Of a DNA stretch of 8,050 nucleotides, positions 6,396 to 8,050 are shown one piece after another (position 1 is the first letter of the stretch; the number at the start of each line of letters is the position of its first letter). A program made the translations under genes and the position numbers. The notes beneath the pieces were generated by a model, which saw nothing but the letters and a program-made list of their open reading frames with translations, was not told the origin of the DNA and did not search any database. Source of the stretch: Flavobacteriaceae bacterium. Its GTDB lineage: Bacteria; Bacteroidota; Bacteroidia; Flavobacteriales; Flavobacteriaceae. Location: the NCBI GenBank assembly GCA_008081175.1, contig VMCW01000204.1, positions 1-8,050 on the forward strand. The letters run 5' to 3'.

Positions 6396-7402
6396 ATTCA
6401 AACGAAAAAGTGCTCTTTGATTGTGTGGACGCCTACACTGCTGGGAACCCTGTCCGTTTGGTAAAAAGTCCAAAGCCCAAACTAGAAGGTGCTTCTATGG
6501 GAGAAAAGAGAATGCATTTTCTCAAGGAGTTCGATTGGATACGAACAGGATTGATGTTTGAACCCCACGGGCATGATATGATGAGCGGTAGTTTTTACTA
6601 TCCCCCTGTGAACGATGAAAATGATGTCGCGGTTTTATTTATTGAAACCAGTGGCTGCTTGCCTATGTGTGGGCATGGGTTAATAGGCACCTTGACGGTG
6701 CTATTGGAGGAACAACTGGTCCAGCCCAAAAAACCCGGCCATCTTCGTGTAGAAACTCCAGCAGGCTTGGTTTTAGCGACCTATGAACAAAAGGGCGCAA
6801 AAGTAACAGCTGTTAAATTCACCAATGTGCCTGCTTTTCTTTCTGCAACAGATCTCGAGATATACTGTACAGACCTAGGTCTTTTGAAGATAGATGTTTC
6901 TTATGGAGGAAACTTTTATGCCATTATTGATATACAAGAAAATTTTAAAGGGATAGCTGCTTATACTGCTGGAGACTTGATTCGATGGAGTAGAGAAATA
7001 AGAGAAAAAGTAAATGCTCAACACCAATTTGAGCATCCATTAGATAAAAATATTAAAGGTTGCACTCATGTGTTGTGGGGAGGTGAGCCCACACATGAGG
7101 GAGTAACCGCAAGTAATGCCGTTTTTTACGGCGACAAGGCAATTGATCGATCGCCTTGTGGAACAGGCACCTCAGCACGAATGGCACAATGGTTTGCCAA
7201 GGGTAAACTTCAAGTTGGCGATGTTTTTGTCCACGAAAGTATCATTGGCTCTCTTTTTATGGGTAGAGTAGAGGCAGAAGCTAGGATAGGAGAAAAAAAA
7301 GGAATTGTTCCTAGTATTCAGGGCAACGCTCGAATAATAGGATACAATCAACTTATTCTCGATCCAGAAGACCCATATGTTAAAGGATTTCAAGTGATTT
7401 GA
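6392..7402 (+). CDS. 4-hydroxyproline 2-epimerase, proline racemase family
   Basis: This 336-residue protein of the proline racemase fold interconverts trans-4-hydroxy-L-proline and cis-4-hydroxy-D-proline (EC 5.1.1.8), the entry step of the pathway. Both catalytic cysteines are present: Cys93 in PMCGHG and Cys256 in DRSPCGTGTSAR. Two cysteines indicate an epimerase or racemase; the trans-3-hydroxy-L-proline dehydratases of this family carry threonine at the second cysteine position, so that activity is unlikely. Plain proline racemase is not excluded by motif alone, but the neighbours (D-amino-acid dehydrogenase type, DapA-like deaminase, semialdehyde dehydrogenase) make hydroxyproline the better reading. 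The product is equivalent to LhpA/HypRE of other bacteria. The ATG overlaps the preceding stop (ATGA at 6392-6395), and the next gene starts after a single base. No cofactor-binding motif is expected or seen. Confidence 0.92.
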   Translation: MNSNEKVLFDCVDAYTAGNPVRLVKSPKPKLEGASMGEKRMHFLKEFDWIRTGLMFEPHGHDMMSGSFYYPPVNDENDVAVLFIETSGCLPMCGHGLIGTLTVLLEEQLVQPKKPGHLRVETPAGLVLATYEQKGAKVTAVKFTNVPAFLSATDLEIYCTDLGLLKIDVSYGGNFYAIIDIQENFKGIAAYTAGDLIRWSREIREKVNAQHQFEHPLDKNIKGCTHVLWGGEPTHEGVTASNAVFYGDKAIDRSPCGTGTSARMAQWFAKGKLQVGDVFVHESIIGSLFMGRVEAEARIGEKKGIVPSIQGNARIIGYNQLILDPEDPYVKGFQVI

Positions 7403-7403
7403 C

Positions 7404-8050
7404 ATGACCAAAAAGAAAGTAATTGTCATCGGAGGGGGTATTGTTGGACTTTCCACTGCCTATTATTTACTTGAGGAGGGTCATGAGGTTCAGGTGATTG
7501 ACAAAGGAAAATTAGATTCTGGAGCTTCTTATGTGAATGCTGGATATTTAACCCCTAGCCATATCATTCCTATGGCAGCACCTGGGATGGTGACCAAGGG
7601 AGTACGGTGGATGTTTAATGCCTCTAGTCCATTTTACATCAAGCCCAGAGCAGATTTAAATTTAATTCGTTGGGGGTTAAAATTTATGAGGGCCTGTACT
7701 CCAGTTCATGTTCAGCGTTCCATGCAAAGTTTATTAGAAATCAATCTCTTTAGCAAAGCGTTGTATTTGAAGATGCAACAATCCAAAAATTTTGATTTCC
7801 ATTTGGAAAGTAAAGGTTTGCTGATGGCCTATAAAACCAAAAAGGCAAAATACGAAGAGGCAGAGACGGTTAATTGGGCAAAAGATTTGGGAATCGAAGT
7901 AAACCATTACGACAGAGATGCAATTTTAAATTTACAGCCCAACGCACCAATGGATATAGACGGGGCTTTTTGGTATGAAAGTGATGCCCATAGTACCCCA
8001 GAACTTTTTATGAAAAACCTGAAAGAACACTTAGAAGGAAAAGGAGTACA
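7404..8050 (+). CDS. FAD-dependent D-amino-acid/hydroxy-D-proline dehydrogenase, DadA-like, C-terminus cut by window edge
   Basis: The ATG at 7404-7406 lies one base after the epimerase stop, and the frame is open for 215 codons to the window edge. The N-terminus is a Rossmann FAD-binding motif: IGGGIVGLSTAYYL with the GxGxxG glycines at residues 10, 12 and 15, followed by an acidic residue, Asp33 in VQVID, that would bind the FAD ribose. SGASYVNAGYLTPS at about 39-52 resembles the second conserved segment of DadA/glycine-oxidase (DAO) family proteins. By family and context it probably oxidises cis-4-hydroxy-D-proline to 4-hydroxy-pyrroline-2-carboxylate, passing electrons to the respiratory chain (HypO/LhpB-like role), perhaps at the inner face of the membrane. 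About half of the expected 410-420 residues are visible, so the substrate-binding C-terminal half cannot be judged. A general D-amino-acid dehydrogenase is the alternative. Confidence 0.88.
   Translation, partial: MTKKKVIVIGGGIVGLSTAYYLLEEGHEVQVIDKGKLDSGASYVNAGYLTPSHIIPMAAPGMVTKGVRWMFNASSPFYIKPRADLNLIRWGLKFMRACTPVHVQRSMQSLLEINLFSKALYLKMQQSKNFDFHLESKGLLMAYKTKKAKYEEAETVNWAKDLGIEVNHYDRDAILNLQPNAPMDIDGAFWYESDAHSTPELFMKNLKEHLEGKGV

Noticed and set aside
6392..7402. trans-3-hydroxy-L-proline dehydratase
   Set aside because: The second active-site position is Cys256, not threonine, so a two-base epimerase mechanism is expected.

Overview
This 8,050-base window looks like chromosomal DNA from a member of the Bacteroidota. 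The base composition is fairly AT-rich. Genes are packed tightly, many start codons lack a convincing Shine-Dalgarno sequence, and one promoter candidate fits the Bacteroidota TTG / TAnnTTTG pattern. The assignment to phylum is an inference, and I cannot name a genus.

Layout: two divergent gene clusters meet at a 99-base intergenic region (3841-3939). Leftward (minus strand), in order of transcription, are an Ogt-type methylated-DNA repair methyltransferase (3840-3355), a membrane-anchored serine hydrolase of the class C beta-lactamase/esterase fold (3348-2194), a DEDDy 3'-5' exonuclease related to the PolB proofreading domain (2204-1482), and a fused two-domain ABC ATPase of the peptide/nickel importer type (1476 to beyond base 1). 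Gaps of 5-6 bases and one 11-base overlap make a single transcript likely.

Rightward (plus strand) are a DapA-superfamily lyase/deaminase (3940-4860), an aldehyde dehydrogenase (4857-6395), a proline-racemase-family epimerase with both catalytic cysteines (6392-7402), and the first 215 codons of a DadA-like FAD amine dehydrogenase (7404 to beyond base 8050). Two ATGA overlaps and a one-base gap mark an operon. Together these four families make up the known route from trans-4-hydroxy-L-proline to 2-oxoglutarate. The epimerase makes cis-4-hydroxy-D-proline, the FAD enzyme oxidises it to pyrroline-4-hydroxy-2-carboxylate, the DapA-like enzyme deaminates that to 2-oxoglutarate semialdehyde, and the aldehyde dehydrogenase finishes the route. 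The likely role is use of hydroxyproline, for example from collagen-like protein, as carbon and nitrogen source. No transporter or regulator for the pathway lies in the window.

The intergenic region holds a perfect 10-base inverted repeat, three copies of TTCAAG (two direct, one inverted) and a minus-strand promoter candidate whose -33 element lies inside the first codons of the plus-strand operon. These are the least explained parts of the window. I see no RNA gene, insertion sequence, CRISPR array or convincing terminator, and no wholly new system; the coding content belongs to recognisable families. No gene-free stretch exceeds 99 bases.
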